A program made the position numbers and the translations under genes. From Congeria kusceri (lineage: Eukaryota > Mollusca > Bivalvia > Myida > Dreissenidae): DNA of 64,000 nt. The notes below the pieces were generated by a model. That model worked only from the letters and a program-made list of their open reading frames with translations, searched no databases and was not told the origin of the DNA. Below are positions 63,999 to 64,000 of the stretch, piece by piece; the first letter of the stretch is position 1, and every line of letters starts with the position of its first letter. The stretch spans positions 22,440,364 through 22,504,363 of the forward strand of contig CM051028.1 of assembly GCA_027627225.1 (NCBI GenBank), written 5' to 3'.

Positions 63999-64000
63999 AC

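Overview
The window looks like nuclear DNA of a bivalve mollusc, probably a heterodont. It is AT-rich, its genes are split by GT-AG introns, and it carries APE-type LINE remnants and many short fold-back repeats. I recognise several repeat families (starts like CAAGAGCTGTC-GGACAGCGCGCTCGAC, and a CCCGGATTAGCCTGTGC fold-back) as common in Dreissena/Mya-type genomes. That last point is recall, not a search result.

Layout. (1) 1.0-3.3 kb, minus: the 3' part of a gene joining a 14-residue Ser/Asp repeat array to a C-terminal TIR-like domain. (2) 4.1-7.9 kb, plus: a decayed LINE with endonuclease, reverse transcriptase and a Cys/His C-terminal domain. (3) 9-15 kb: dispersed repeats. (4) 15.3-22.5 kb, minus: an eight-exon gene I could assemble in frame (687 codons) encoding two RIG-I/MDA5-like CARDs, a long acidic linker and a coiled coil, with no helicase. 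(5) 22.6-28 kb: nothing recognised. (6) 28.0-30.4 kb, plus: a two-pore-domain K+ channel pseudogene. (7) 31.5-32.8 kb, minus: a 5'-truncated LINE. (8) 33.2-33.5 kb and 36.7-37.7 kb, plus: a GPCR pseudogene and its intact single-exon paralogue. (9) 45.9-63.2 kb, minus: a complete 19-coding-exon orthologue of the splicing factor RBM25 (833 codons before the stop; human RBM25 is about 843), with all splice phases agreeing.

Most interesting points. First, a helicase-free tandem-CARD/coiled-coil gene lies in the same orientation as a repeat-TIR gene about 12 kb away, which is a candidate innate immune signalling locus. Second, three separate tandem duplications each copy a real splice site. A 50-bp x7 array copies the 5' splice site of RBM25 coding exon 1, a 92-bp array copies the 3' splice site of RBM25 exon 11, and a 392-bp duplication copies the 3' splice site of CARD-gene exon 5. 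Third, three hAT-like non-autonomous elements cluster at the 5' end of RBM25. All gene models are manual translations and splice-site readings, with no transcript support.
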